Source: Hymenobacter sp. BT188
GTDB lineage: Bacteria > Bacteroidota > Bacteroidia > Cytophagales > Hymenobacteraceae
Assembly (NCBI RefSeq): GCF_014333585.1
Contig: NZ_JACSCW010000003.1
Location: 62,001 to 126,000 of the forward strand
Length of the DNA stretch: 64,000 nucleotides
Reading direction: 5' to 3'
The notes under the pieces are model-generated. The model was given only the letters and a program-made list of their open reading frames with translations. It was not told the DNA's origin and made no database searches. Numbering within the stretch: the first letter of the stretch is position 1; every line of letters starts with the position of its first letter. Both the position numbers and the translations under genes were made by a program. This document shows, one piece after another, positions 1 to 7,475 of this stretch.

Positions 1-1095
1 GAAAGCCAGCAGCGGATTAGTGCGGGCCAGGCCATTTAAGCCGTCGTAATCTTCACGCTGGCGCTGGTCGTGCACAAGCTTGAGCACCCCGAAGGCAGCG
101 ACAGTGGCGATGGAGTACGCTAGGGAGTAAAAGAAAATGCCGTTGGCAGAAAGTCCGCTGAGTGCGCCATTAAACGCTACCAAGCCGATAAGCAGATAGC
201 CCGCGTGCGAGATGCTGGAATAAGCCAGCATGCGCTTCACGCTTTGCTGGGCCACGGCCCCCACGTTGCCGATGAGCAGCGTAAGGGCGCACATAGCCAC
301 AATAGTAGGAATCCAGAAGCCCTGAGCGGCGGGGAAGGCCTGCACCAGCAGCTTCAGAAATGCCGCGAAGCCAGCCGTTTTCACGACGGTACTCATGAAA
401 GCCGCGAAGAAGGTGGGCGTGCCTTCGTACACATCCGGCGTCCAATAATGGAAGGGCGCCGCCGACACTTTGAAGCCTATACCAATGAGCATCAGCAAAA
501 TGCCGATGTAGAGCATGGGGCGCAGCGAGTCGTTGGCTGGATTTGTAACGGCCGTGCCGATTTCGCTGAGCTGGAATGCACCGGTAGACCCATACACCAA
601 GGCAATACCGAAGAGCAGAATGCCGGTGGCAAATGAACCCATCAAAAAGTACTTCAGCGAGGCTTCGTTGGAGCGCACGTTGCGCTTATCGGAGCCAGCT
701 ACCACGTACATGGAAATACTCAGAATTTCGATGCCCACGAACAGCATGAGCAGGTTATCGTAGCTGACCATCATAATGGCCCCCACGAGTGAGAACAGCA
801 GTAAGGAGTAGTACTCAGCGAGGTTGGCCTCGTTGTCGCGCACGTATTTCTGGGAGAACGGGAGCAGCAACAGCGTGGTAAGCACTACAATGCCCGTGAA
901 AGCGACCGAAAACCGGTCGATGGTGAGCATGTTGTTGAAATACGACTGGGCCGGCGCGTTCCAATCATACAAATTAGCACCGAAGACGATCAGCAGAATA
1001 ACCATAGCTGCGGGCAGCAGCATGCGGTTGGAGCGCAGAAAGCCTAAGAATAGATTGGCGATGCCAAGAACGGAGAGTAATATAATAGAGGCCAT
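1..1095 (-). CDS. nuoN: NADH-quinone oxidoreductase subunit N (partial, C-terminus beyond window)
   Basis: Membrane subunit of respiratory complex I and one of the three antiporter-like subunits that pump protons while NADH is oxidised and quinone reduced. Translation from the ATG at 1095 stays open for 365 codons to the first base of the window, so the C-terminal part is missing. It begins MASIILLSVLGIANLFLG and alternates hydrophobic helices with short loops. The stretch NLLMLFVGIEILSISMYVVA, with its membrane glutamate, and the KYFLMGSFATG loop are typical of the family. It follows nuoM by about 100 bases on the same strand and is the last nuo gene visible. Confidence 0.95.
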   Translation of the reverse strand, partial: MASIILLSVLGIANLFLGFLRSNRMLLPAAMVILLIVFGANLYDWNAPAQSYFNNMLTIDRFSVAFTGIVVLTTLLLLPFSQKYVRDNEANLAEYYSLLLFSLVGAIMMVSYDNLLMLFVGIEILSISMYVVAGSDKRNVRSNEASLKYFLMGSFATGILLFGIALVYGSTGAFQLSEIGTAVTNPANDSLRPMLYIGILLMLIGIGFKVSAAPFHYWTPDVYEGTPTFFAAFMSTVVKTAGFAAFLKLLVQAFPAAQGFWIPTIVAMCALTLLIGNVGAVAQQSVKRMLAYSSISHAGYLLIGLVAFNGALSGLSANGIFFYSLAYSIATVAAFGVLKLVHDQRQREDYDGLNGLARTNPLLAF

Positions 1096-1198
1096 TGGCA
1101 GGATATAACACCAATCTCCAGCGTTGCTGTCCAGTTGGTGAGTCGTTGAATGAGGTCGTTCAAGAGAGGCGAACGACACTTAGAGCATAACCGCCTGT

Positions 1199-2665
1199 TT
1201 ACCGCTGCATTAAGCTCAGAATCCGAATCACGCTGGGCTCTGACATTTGCAGGAAGGTATTTGGAAACAAGCCAATCCAGAAAATCATGAAGATCAAGGG
1301 TACTAGCACGGCTAGCTCCGCTCCATTCAAGTCGCGGAAGGCGGCAGTGAAGGAAGTAGCCGGGCCGAGCATGACGCGCTGGAACATGCGCAGCAAATAA
1401 ACGGCCCCCAGAATGATGGTGATGCCCGCTACCGCGCCTAGCCAGTTGTTGTACTGGAATACGCCCGCTAGCAGCAGAAACTCACCTACAAAACCACTGG
1501 TCAGAGGCAAGGCCACCGTGGCCAGCAGCACTACCAGAAAGCTTACCGAAAGCAGGGGTGTGGTTTGTGTGAGGCCACCCAACTCGGGGATGAGGCGGGT
1601 GTTGGTGCGGCGCTGGATGATGTCGGCAATGAAGAACATGCCCACCACGTTCACGCCGTGGGCCAGCATTTGCACCACGGCGCCCTGCAAACCCATTTGG
1701 GTAAGCGAGAACACGCCAGCCGCCATCAGCCCGACATGGGAGAGGGAGGAATAGGCAATCAAGCGCTTCATGTCGCGCTGCCGGATGGCAATGATAGCGC
1801 CGTAGATAATGCCGATAACGGCCAGAATCATCACCAGCCAGCCCCACTGACTTACGCCCAACGGCGTAATAGGTAGCAGCCAGCGGAGGCAACCATAAAT
1901 ACCCATTTTCAGCATAATGCCCGATAGCAGCATCGTAGCCGGAGCGGGCGCTTCGGTGTAAGTATCAGGCTGCCAGGTATGGAAGGGGAAGATGGGCATC
2001 TTTACCGCGAAGGCAATGAAAATCAGCCAGAACAGCCACGACTGCTCCGCAGCGGTTAGGCTTAGGTCGTAAAAAGCCTGTAGGTCGGAGGTGTGCGCGG
2101 CCAGGCCGTTGGCGACGGGGCCGGTCTGGTAGTAGAGGTAGACGAAACCAGCCAGCATAAACAGTGAGCCGATAATGGTATACAGGAAGAACTTGAAGGT
2201 GACAGCCACACGTCGTTCTCCGCCCCAAATACCTGCCAGAAAATAAATTGGAATAAGGGCCACCTCCCAGAAGAAGTAGAATAGAAACGCGTCCATAGAG
2301 GTGAATACTCCAATCAGACCGGTTTCCATGAACAGCACCAGCGCGTAGAAAACCGAGGCATTCTTATAGTCGTGGCGAAAGGATGCCAGCAAAATCAGCG
2401 GCACGAGGAAAGTGGTGAGCAGCACGAGTAGCAAGCTCAGCCCGTCCATCCCGACGTGAAAGTTGATACCCGCCGAAGCAATCCAAGGCAAGTTCACTTC
2501 CAGCTGTTCAGCATTGCTGGCATCGAAAGTAACTGCTGCGTAAACCGCTATTACGAACTCTAGTAACGCCGCGCCAAAAGCAAATACACGCCCGGCGTTG
2601 CCTTTAACAAAGTGCAGCAGCAAGGCGGCGGCGAGGGGAAAGAAAAGGAGAAGAGCTGTGAGCAT
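1199..2665 (-). CDS. nuoM: NADH-quinone oxidoreductase subunit M
   Basis: Antiporter-like proton-pumping membrane subunit of complex I, 488 residues, the usual length. The protein is hydrophobic throughout, with about 14 predicted helices. Recognisable family segments are FYFFWEVALIPIYFLAG, with the conserved glutamate of helix 5, the PFHTWQPDTYTEAPAPATM loop, and RDMKRLIAYSSLSHVG. The ATG at 2665 starts MLTALLLFFPLAAALLL. Downstream comes nuoN. Upstream, where nuoL should be the direct neighbour, an AT-rich glycosyltransferase gene intervenes, so nuoM transcription probably reads through that gene from the nuoK promoter. Confidence 0.97.
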   Translation of the reverse strand: MLTALLLFFPLAAALLLHFVKGNAGRVFAFGAALLEFVIAVYAAVTFDASNAEQLEVNLPWIASAGINFHVGMDGLSLLLVLLTTFLVPLILLASFRHDYKNASVFYALVLFMETGLIGVFTSMDAFLFYFFWEVALIPIYFLAGIWGGERRVAVTFKFFLYTIIGSLFMLAGFVYLYYQTGPVANGLAAHTSDLQAFYDLSLTAAEQSWLFWLIFIAFAVKMPIFPFHTWQPDTYTEAPAPATMLLSGIMLKMGIYGCLRWLLPITPLGVSQWGWLVMILAVIGIIYGAIIAIRQRDMKRLIAYSSLSHVGLMAAGVFSLTQMGLQGAVVQMLAHGVNVVGMFFIADIIQRRTNTRLIPELGGLTQTTPLLSVSFLVVLLATVALPLTSGFVGEFLLLAGVFQYNNWLGAVAGITIILGAVYLLRMFQRVMLGPATSFTAAFRDLNGAELAVLVPLIFMIFWIGLFPNTFLQMSEPSVIRILSLMQR

Positions 2666-2751
2666 TAGCTACTGTACTACTGTAAGGTGCGAGTTGGTTA
2701 CTAATAAATTATTTAATATTCTGCATTATATTTAACTATTTATTATAAATA

Positions 2752-3552
2752 CTAATAATACTTAGATGCTTCTTGAGTTAAAGTATAGTTTAAGAATTTA
2801 CTTGCCATCATTTTTCTTCTAACTTTTAGAATAGATTTAATCGGCTCAACTCTTGATATGTATGTAAATATTTTGCTTTTTCTTATGTAATCTATCTCGC
2901 TTTGGTCTCCTGCAGGCTGTGTTGGGTAAGGAAGTACAACTCGAACTTTATCGATCATTTTATTCCAATAAAAATGAGGCCAGGCATCAGCCGCAAATCT
3001 TATAGGTAGGATATTGTTTAAAAGTCCTCTAGCTGCTTTATTAGTAATAATATAAGCTCCAGCCCCACCCAAAGCATGAATGTCAATGGGATGATTTAAC
3101 GTATATCCATTTCCTAATTCTTGTTGATTTTGAGTAGAAAAGATTGTCTTCATATACGTATTTATAGAATAAAGTAATATGACTTCATTTTTCAATTCTA
3201 GGCTGCTAATCGTATGCATGATACCGGGCAAATCTTTGGATAACTCAACATCATCCTCTAGTACTAAAGCACACTCTAAATTTTCTTCTATTATTCTTTT
3301 ATAAACACTCAAATGACTCAATGCGCAACCATAAACACCTCTTCTTAATAAGTAAGGTTTCTTAGCTAATTCTTCAAAATCGCATACTGTAGATAAATAC
3401 TCATCGGTTAAAGTACTGCCATCAATGCCTTCAACAATTTCATAAGAAATTTGAAGTTCTTCTAATTGTCGGATCATGAACTTCTTTCTGTTCTTAGACC
3501 GCTCCAAATTAATGAGGAATGCTTTCATAAGATTATGATCTGTACTACTCAT
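2752..3552 (-). CDS. Family 25 glycosyltransferase (LPS biosynthesis type), AT-rich intruder in nuo operon
   Basis: Likely transfers a sugar (galactose-type in characterised relatives) during surface-polysaccharide synthesis on the cytoplasmic side. Its 266 residues match the GT25 pattern: an N-terminal KAFLINLERSKNRK, a GCALSHL motif near residues 75-81, and LEDDVE at about 98-103, the acidic DxD-like nucleotide-sugar/metal site. Met9 is an alternative start that would give the usual family N-terminus. Its composition is clearly more AT-rich than the flanking nuo genes, and the 86 bases after its stop are almost pure A/T. It starts only 3 bases after the nuoL stop, so it is probably co-transcribed with it. 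It has no functional link to complex I, and I infer horizontal acquisition. Confidence 0.85.
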   Translation of the reverse strand: MSSTDHNLMKAFLINLERSKNRKKFMIRQLEELQISYEIVEGIDGSTLTDEYLSTVCDFEELAKKPYLLRRGVYGCALSHLSVYKRIIEENLECALVLEDDVELSKDLPGIMHTISSLELKNEVILLYSINTYMKTIFSTQNQQELGNGYTLNHPIDIHALGGAGAYIITNKAARGLLNNILPIRFAADAWPHFYWNKMIDKVRVVLPYPTQPAGDQSEIDYIRKSKIFTYISRVEPIKSILKVRRKMMASKFLNYTLTQEASKYY

Positions 3553-3555
3553 TCC

Positions 3556-5508
3556 TTAAAACTTGCCAAAATTCAGGGCCAGAATCAGCACGATACCGAT
3601 TACCATTAAAATCAAATACACGCCAATTGTGCCGGTTTGCACGAAGCGCATTAATTGCCCCCCACCGAGCGTCAATCGGCCTAAGCCATTCACAATTGGA
3701 TCAATGATGCCTTGCTCAACGAAGCGGTAAAGCCCACGCGACAGGCCCATGATGGGACGCACGAAAAGGGCATTGTATAGCTCATCGATGTAGTACTTGT
3801 GGTACACTAAGCTCTCGGGCGCCGAGCGTTGCGCCTCGTCCGCCACGGGGCGTACGCCGCGGGAAACGTACTGGATATAGGCGAAGATGATACCGAGCAC
3901 GCCGGCCGCTACGGAGGCGCCAATGAGCATGAGTTCGGTGCTGTGATCAATCTCGCCGGTGAAAGCGCCCGGATTAATTTGCCGGGAGTACGTGAAGATA
4001 GGGGCCAGGAAATCGGCGAGGTAATGTTTGCCCCCCAGGAACATAGGTGCGCCCATAAAACCCCCCACAGCTGCCAGAACAGCCAGAATAATTAGCGGTA
4101 GCGTCATCGAGGCTGGCGACTCGTGCAGGTGATGCTTCTGCTCCTCCGTGCCCCGGAACTCGCCGAAGAAGGTGAGGAAGAGCAGGCGGAACATGTAGAA
4201 AGCCGTCAGGAAAGCGGTAAACAAGCCCACGGCCCACAGGAGCTTGCTGTGCTCGTAGGTGTGGGCCAGAATCTCATCTTTGGAGAAGAAGCCCGAGAAC
4301 GGCGGAATGCCCGAAATAGCCAGGCAGCCGATAAAGAAGGTGATAAAGGTGATGGGCAAGGCTTTGCGCAGGCCGCCCATGCGGCGAATGTCTTGCTCGT
4401 TGCTCATGGCGTGAATCACGGAGCCAGCGCCAAGGAACATCAGCGCCTTGAAGAAAGCGTGGGTCAGGACGTGGAACAGGGAGGAAGTGTAGCCCATTAC
4501 GCCCAAAGCCAGGAACATATAGCCAAGCTGAGAAACTGTGGAATAGGCCAGCACCTTCTTAATATCATTCTGCGCCAGACCGATAGTAGCCGCAAACAGA
4601 GCCGTTGCCAGACCAATGATCCCCACTACCTCGAGCGTGGCCGGAGCAAGAGTAAACAGCACGTTAGCCCGCAGCACCATGTAAATACCCGCCGTTACCA
4701 TGGTAGCGGCGTGAATCAACGCTGACACAGGTGTGGGGCCGGCCATGGCATCAGGCAGCCAGGTATAGAGCGGCAGCTGAGCCGATTTACCCATCGCGCC
4801 TACAAAGAGGAGCAGGGTAATGGCCGTTAGGATGCTGACGGTGTAGGGCCCGAACTGGCTGAGCGCGGCCTTCTGGAATACCTCAGCGTACTGAACAGAG
4901 TCGAATGTGAGGTAGATTAGGAAAATGCCGAGCAGGAAGCCTAAGTCACCTATGCGGTTGATAATGAATGCTTTCTTGGCGGCGTTGTTGTAATCGTGGT
5001 TCTTATTCCAGAAGCCAATGAGCAGGTAGGAGCAAAGCCCTACGCCTTCCCAACCAATAAACAGAATCACAAAATTGGCCCCCAGCACCAGCACCAGCAT
5101 GCTGAAAATGAACAGGTTCAGGAAGCTGAAGAACTTGCCCACATTCTCATCATGAGCCATGTAGCCAATGCTGTACACGTGAATCAGGAAGCCCACGCCC
5201 GTTACCAGCAGCAGCATGATTAGGCTGAGCTGATCGATTTGATACTGAAATGGAATACGCATTGAACCTACCGTAATCCAGTCGAAGAGCTGCACAGTGT
5301 ATTGGCGCTCGAAGGTGGTAAACAGGTAGATCGAAATTAGGAAAGAACCTAACACCGTAGCGCTACCGATCAGGCCAGCCACGGTGGCGGACAAGCGCTT
5401 GTTGAGCAACCCATTAATCAGGAAGCCCAAGAAGGGCAACAGCGGAATAAGAACGTACAGCAGCGTGGGGTGAGGAGCGCCGTAATTGGGTAAAACGAGT
5501 TCTTGCAT
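3556..5508 (-). CDS. nuoL: NADH-quinone oxidoreductase subunit L
   Basis: Largest antiporter-like subunit of complex I, carrying the long lateral helix that clamps the membrane arm. The frame is open from a TTG at 5529, but the first ATG (5508) gives the better start, MQELVLPNYGAPHPTLLYV, and a 650-residue protein. Family marks are VLFIGWEGVGLCSYLLIGFW, with the helix 5 glutamate, TWLPDAMAGPTPVSALIHAA, and NDIKKVLAYSTVSQLGYM. The C-terminal lateral helix and anchor are present (final residues VLILALNFGKF). nuoK lies 134 bases upstream across a palindromic repeat, and the GT25 gene follows directly. Confidence 0.97.
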   Translation of the reverse strand: MQELVLPNYGAPHPTLLYVLIPLLPFLGFLINGLLNKRLSATVAGLIGSATVLGSFLISIYLFTTFERQYTVQLFDWITVGSMRIPFQYQIDQLSLIMLLLVTGVGFLIHVYSIGYMAHDENVGKFFSFLNLFIFSMLVLVLGANFVILFIGWEGVGLCSYLLIGFWNKNHDYNNAAKKAFIINRIGDLGFLLGIFLIYLTFDSVQYAEVFQKAALSQFGPYTVSILTAITLLLFVGAMGKSAQLPLYTWLPDAMAGPTPVSALIHAATMVTAGIYMVLRANVLFTLAPATLEVVGIIGLATALFAATIGLAQNDIKKVLAYSTVSQLGYMFLALGVMGYTSSLFHVLTHAFFKALMFLGAGSVIHAMSNEQDIRRMGGLRKALPITFITFFIGCLAISGIPPFSGFFSKDEILAHTYEHSKLLWAVGLFTAFLTAFYMFRLLFLTFFGEFRGTEEQKHHLHESPASMTLPLIILAVLAAVGGFMGAPMFLGGKHYLADFLAPIFTYSRQINPGAFTGEIDHSTELMLIGASVAAGVLGIIFAYIQYVSRGVRPVADEAQRSAPESLVYHKYYIDELYNALFVRPIMGLSRGLYRFVEQGIIDPIVNGLGRLTLGGGQLMRFVQTGTIGVYLILMVIGIVLILALNFGKF

Positions 5509-5532
5509 AGGAGGTATGCTTATAAGCAAACA

Positions 5533-5633
5533 CCTGTCGTTGTTATTCTGAGCTTGCGAAGGATCTTATGACCCAAGAACCACCTATTTTGGTGAGGTAA
5601 GGTCTTTCGCAAACTTAAGATGACAACGACGGG
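5533..5633. repeat. REP-like palindromic repeat between nuoK and nuoL
   Basis: Two 36-base arms (5533-5568 and 5598-5633) are imperfect inverted copies, with about three quarters of positions pairing. Their core TTGCGAAGGATCTT / AAGGTCTTTCGCAA surrounds a loop with its own small CACC/GGTG hairpin. The layout is that of a dispersed palindromic unit rather than a terminator, because no U-tract follows either arm. The transcript of nuoKL would carry it as a long hairpin between the two genes. Confidence 0.6.
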
Positions 5634-5642
5634 CGGGTTATA

Positions 5643-5975
5643 TTACCACTTCAAACGGCTGAGCAGATTGACGTCGGTATTCTGAAAATTCCGATAGATC
5701 ATCACGATAATGCCTAAGCCCACCGACACCTCGGCAGCGGCTACAGCCATGATGAAAAACACGAAAACCTGCCCGTTTGGGTCGGCGCGATAAGCGGAGA
5801 AGGCGGTTAGCAAAACGTTCGTGGCATTGAGCATCAGCTCGATACACATGAAAATAATAATGGCATTGCGCCGCGTGAGCACTCCAGTTACGCCAATGGC
5901 AAACAAAGCCGTGGCAAAGTAGACGTAATACTGAAGTGGGACGGTGCGAATGACTTCCGGGATGGTCTGTTCCAT
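5643..5975 (-). CDS. nuoK: NADH-quinone oxidoreductase subunit K
   Basis: Small three-helix membrane subunit of complex I that forms part of the proton path, homologous to MrpC and ND4L. Its 110 residues are the normal length. The conserved segment IFMCIELMLNATNVLL in helix 2 and AAAEVSVGLGIIVMIYR in helix 3 carry the two functional membrane glutamates. The ATG at 5975 is the only suitable start. In most genomes nuoK directly follows nuoJ. Here nuoJ is more than 7 kb away on the same strand, and nuoK is the first gene of a second nuo unit with its own promoter-like sequence. Confidence 0.97.
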   Translation of the reverse strand: MEQTIPEVIRTVPLQYYVYFATALFAIGVTGVLTRRNAIIIFMCIELMLNATNVLLTAFSAYRADPNGQVFVFFIMAVAAAEVSVGLGIIVMIYRNFQNTDVNLLSRLKW

Positions 5976-5998
5976 GCAGTTGGGCTAGCCGACAAAGC

Positions 5999-6027
5999 AA
6001 AAAGCCCCCCGAAGCTCGGCCGGGGCT
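5999..6027 (-). terminator. Terminator-like hairpin in the nuoK leader
   Basis: On the minus strand AGCCCCG and CGGGGGGC pair around a 9-base loop and are followed by TTTTTG, the form of an intrinsic terminator. It lies between the promoter-like sequence at 6038-6068 and the nuoK start at 5975. It could be an attenuator of nuoKLMN or a leftover terminator from an older arrangement. Confidence 0.45.
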
Positions 6028-6037
6028 AATTAGCTGG

Positions 6038-6068
6038 CAAAGGTATCCTGAAAATTGGAAAACGCACA
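6038..6068 (-). promoter_or_regulatory. Bacteroidota-type promoter for nuoKLMN
   Basis: On the minus strand TACCTTTG (6045-6038) matches the -7 consensus TAnnTTTG. Nineteen bases upstream is TGTG (6068-6065), one base off the -33 consensus TTTG. The predicted start near 6031 leaves a leader of about 55 bases. The same -7 octamer is found before nuoA and pruA. Confidence 0.45.
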
Positions 6069-6350
6069 CTCTATAAGTAGGTAACCCGAAGCTCGACCAT
6101 GCTTTAGGTGTTGAGATAATGGAGTTGAAATAAGTAGCCAGACCTTCTACTAATGTTTCGGCGCAATCGATGGAAAAAGCTCCCCAATGCCTACCCGTCG
6201 GGCAAAGGCCCTAAGCAGTAGGATAGGGGCTACTAAATAAACGCCCGCGGAGCGGCACAAAACCACGTCTTAGCCCTACTTTCAGCGAGCCTCACAGATA
6301 CTTTGGCTGCCATAAAGTATTTTGCTATTTCATCCGTCTGTCTCGGCAGA

Positions 6351-6956
6351 ATGGAAACGCTACCTCTCACGCTTGATGCGACGCTGGCAATGACCGCAGG
6401 CCACCAGGACCAGCAGATACAAGAAGCCGTGCGCGCACAGCGCGGCCGGCTGCTGCAGTTCATCCGTCGCCGTATCCCCAACGAAGCGGAGGCTGAAGAT
6501 GTACTGCAGGACGTCTTTGCCGAACTCGTCGAAAGCTACCGCCTGCTCAAACCGGTAGAGCAAGCTGCGGCCTGGCTATTCCGGGTGGCACGCAACAAAA
6601 TCACCGACCTCTATCGTCGCAAAAAGGCTGTTTCGCTAGAAAACGAGCTTGTCAGCGGCTTTGATGATGAGAATGACTCCTTGCTGCTCGCGGATGTGCT
6701 ACCTGCGCCTGATGACTCACCGGAAAACCGCTTGCTGCGCGAAACGCTGATGGAGGCGTTGGCGGAAGCCCTGGAAGAATTGCCCCCCAAACAGCGCCAA
6801 GTGTTCGTGTGGCATGAGCTGGAGGAAAAAACATTCCGCGAGATGGAGCTTGAAACTGGCGTTCCACTTAAGACCCTGATTTCGCGCAAGCACTACGCAG
6901 TTCAACACCTGCGCAAGCGCCTGCAAAAACTGTACACTGAGCTATTTGCCGACTAA
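6351..6956 (+). CDS. ECF-family RNA polymerase sigma factor
   Basis: Alternative sigma factor that directs RNA polymerase to a small regulon, usually in response to envelope or extracytoplasmic signals. The first ATG, at 6351, gives 201 residues; a TTG in the same frame at 6303 is a poorer choice. Region 2 is seen as AEAEDVLQDVFAELV followed by AAAWLFRVARNKITDLYRRK. Region 4 is LEELPPKQRQVFVWHELEEK plus the helix-turn-helix FREMELETGVPLKTLISRKH. No classic anti-sigma gene is adjacent; the next gene is a small two-helix membrane protein. It sits in the block that separates nuoJ from nuoK and is transcribed divergently from nuoK. Confidence 0.9.
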   Translation: METLPLTLDATLAMTAGHQDQQIQEAVRAQRGRLLQFIRRRIPNEAEAEDVLQDVFAELVESYRLLKPVEQAAAWLFRVARNKITDLYRRKKAVSLENELVSGFDDENDSLLLADVLPAPDDSPENRLLRETLMEALAEALEELPPKQRQVFVWHELEEKTFREMELETGVPLKTLISRKHYAVQHLRKRLQKLYTELFAD

Positions 6957-6973
6957 AAAGCCCCCCAGAATAT

Positions 6974-6989
6974 GCTTATTCTTATAAGC
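6974..6989. promoter_or_regulatory. Small hairpin between sigma factor and membrane protein genes
   Basis: GCTTAT and ATAAGC form a 6-bp stem around TCTT, preceded at 6956-6967 by a lone AAAAGCCCCCC half-terminator. It may be a weak terminator or a regulatory hairpin setting the ratio of the two gene products. Confidence 0.25.
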
Positions 6990-7029
6990 TTCTTTTCGGT
7001 GACAAAACATACTTCATAAAACCACCCCC

Positions 7030-7413
7030 ATGAATCGTTCATTCTGGCTGCTACGCGGCCTCAAGTTTCTCTTCTTTGCCACTCTATTTGTGGCCGCCGC
7101 TGGCTTCGTAACCATGAGCTTGTGGAACTGGCTGGTGCCGGTGCTATTCAATGGGCCTGCTATTAGTTTCTGGCAAACACTTGGTTTACTTGTACTCTCT
7201 CGCATCCTCTTTGGCGGCTGGGGCCGTGGCGGTCATGTCGGAAGCTGGGCACAGCGTCGCGAAGCGTGGCGCCAAAAAATGGAGACGCGCATGGCTCACC
7301 TCACACCCGAAGAGCAGGAGAAGTTTCGCCAGAAGATGCGCTCCAGCTGCGGCCCGTCGTGGATGCGGCGAAAGGAGGCTGAAGAAACCGCCACAGCTAC
7401 CACAGCACAGTAG
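7030..7413 (+). CDS. Small membrane protein with Spy-like cytosolic/periplasmic tail
   Basis: 127 residues of unknown function. Two hydrophobic segments (about residues 8-32 and 43-61) are followed by a glycine-rich GGWGRGGHVGSW linker and a charged tail with LTPEEQEKFRQKM. That tail resembles the LTP(E/D)Q motif of Spy/CpxP-type and metal-sensor proteins, although the tail is short. It sits 73 bases after the ECF sigma gene on the same strand and ends at a strong shared terminator. It is probably co-transcribed with the sigma factor and may be its membrane partner. That role is inference from position only. Confidence 0.7.
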   Translation: MNRSFWLLRGLKFLFFATLFVAAAGFVTMSLWNWLVPVLFNGPAISFWQTLGLLVLSRILFGGWGRGGHVGSWAQRREAWRQKMETRMAHLTPEEQEKFRQKMRSSCGPSWMRRKEAEETATATTAQ

Positions 7414-7415
7414 AA

Positions 7416-7461
7416 AAGCACAAAAAAGCCCCCTGAAATTTCAGGGGGCTTTTTTGTGCTT
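7416..7461. terminator. Bidirectional intrinsic terminator
   Basis: A perfect 23-bp inverted repeat without a spacer, with core AGCCCCCTGAAATTTCAGGGGGCT flanked by A6/T6 tracts. It separates two convergent genes, the small membrane protein (plus) and the TolC gene (minus), and can serve both. Confidence 0.93.
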
Positions 7462-7475
7462 GGTTTTATGTGAGC

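Noticed and set aside
5508..5529. Upstream start for NuoL at 5529, with AGGAGG nearby as its ribosome site
   Set aside because: The upstream codon is TTG, and the AGGAGG is on the plus strand, so it cannot serve the minus-strand gene.
5638..6069. 143-codon minus-strand frame overlapping nuoK in another phase
   Set aside because: nuoK is unmistakable in its own frame, and the overlapping frame begins upstream of the predicted promoter.
6302..6324. TTTG and TATTTTG as a promoter for the ECF sigma gene
   Set aside because: The spacing is 12 bases and the second box is one base short of TAnnTTTG, so it does not fit the consensus.
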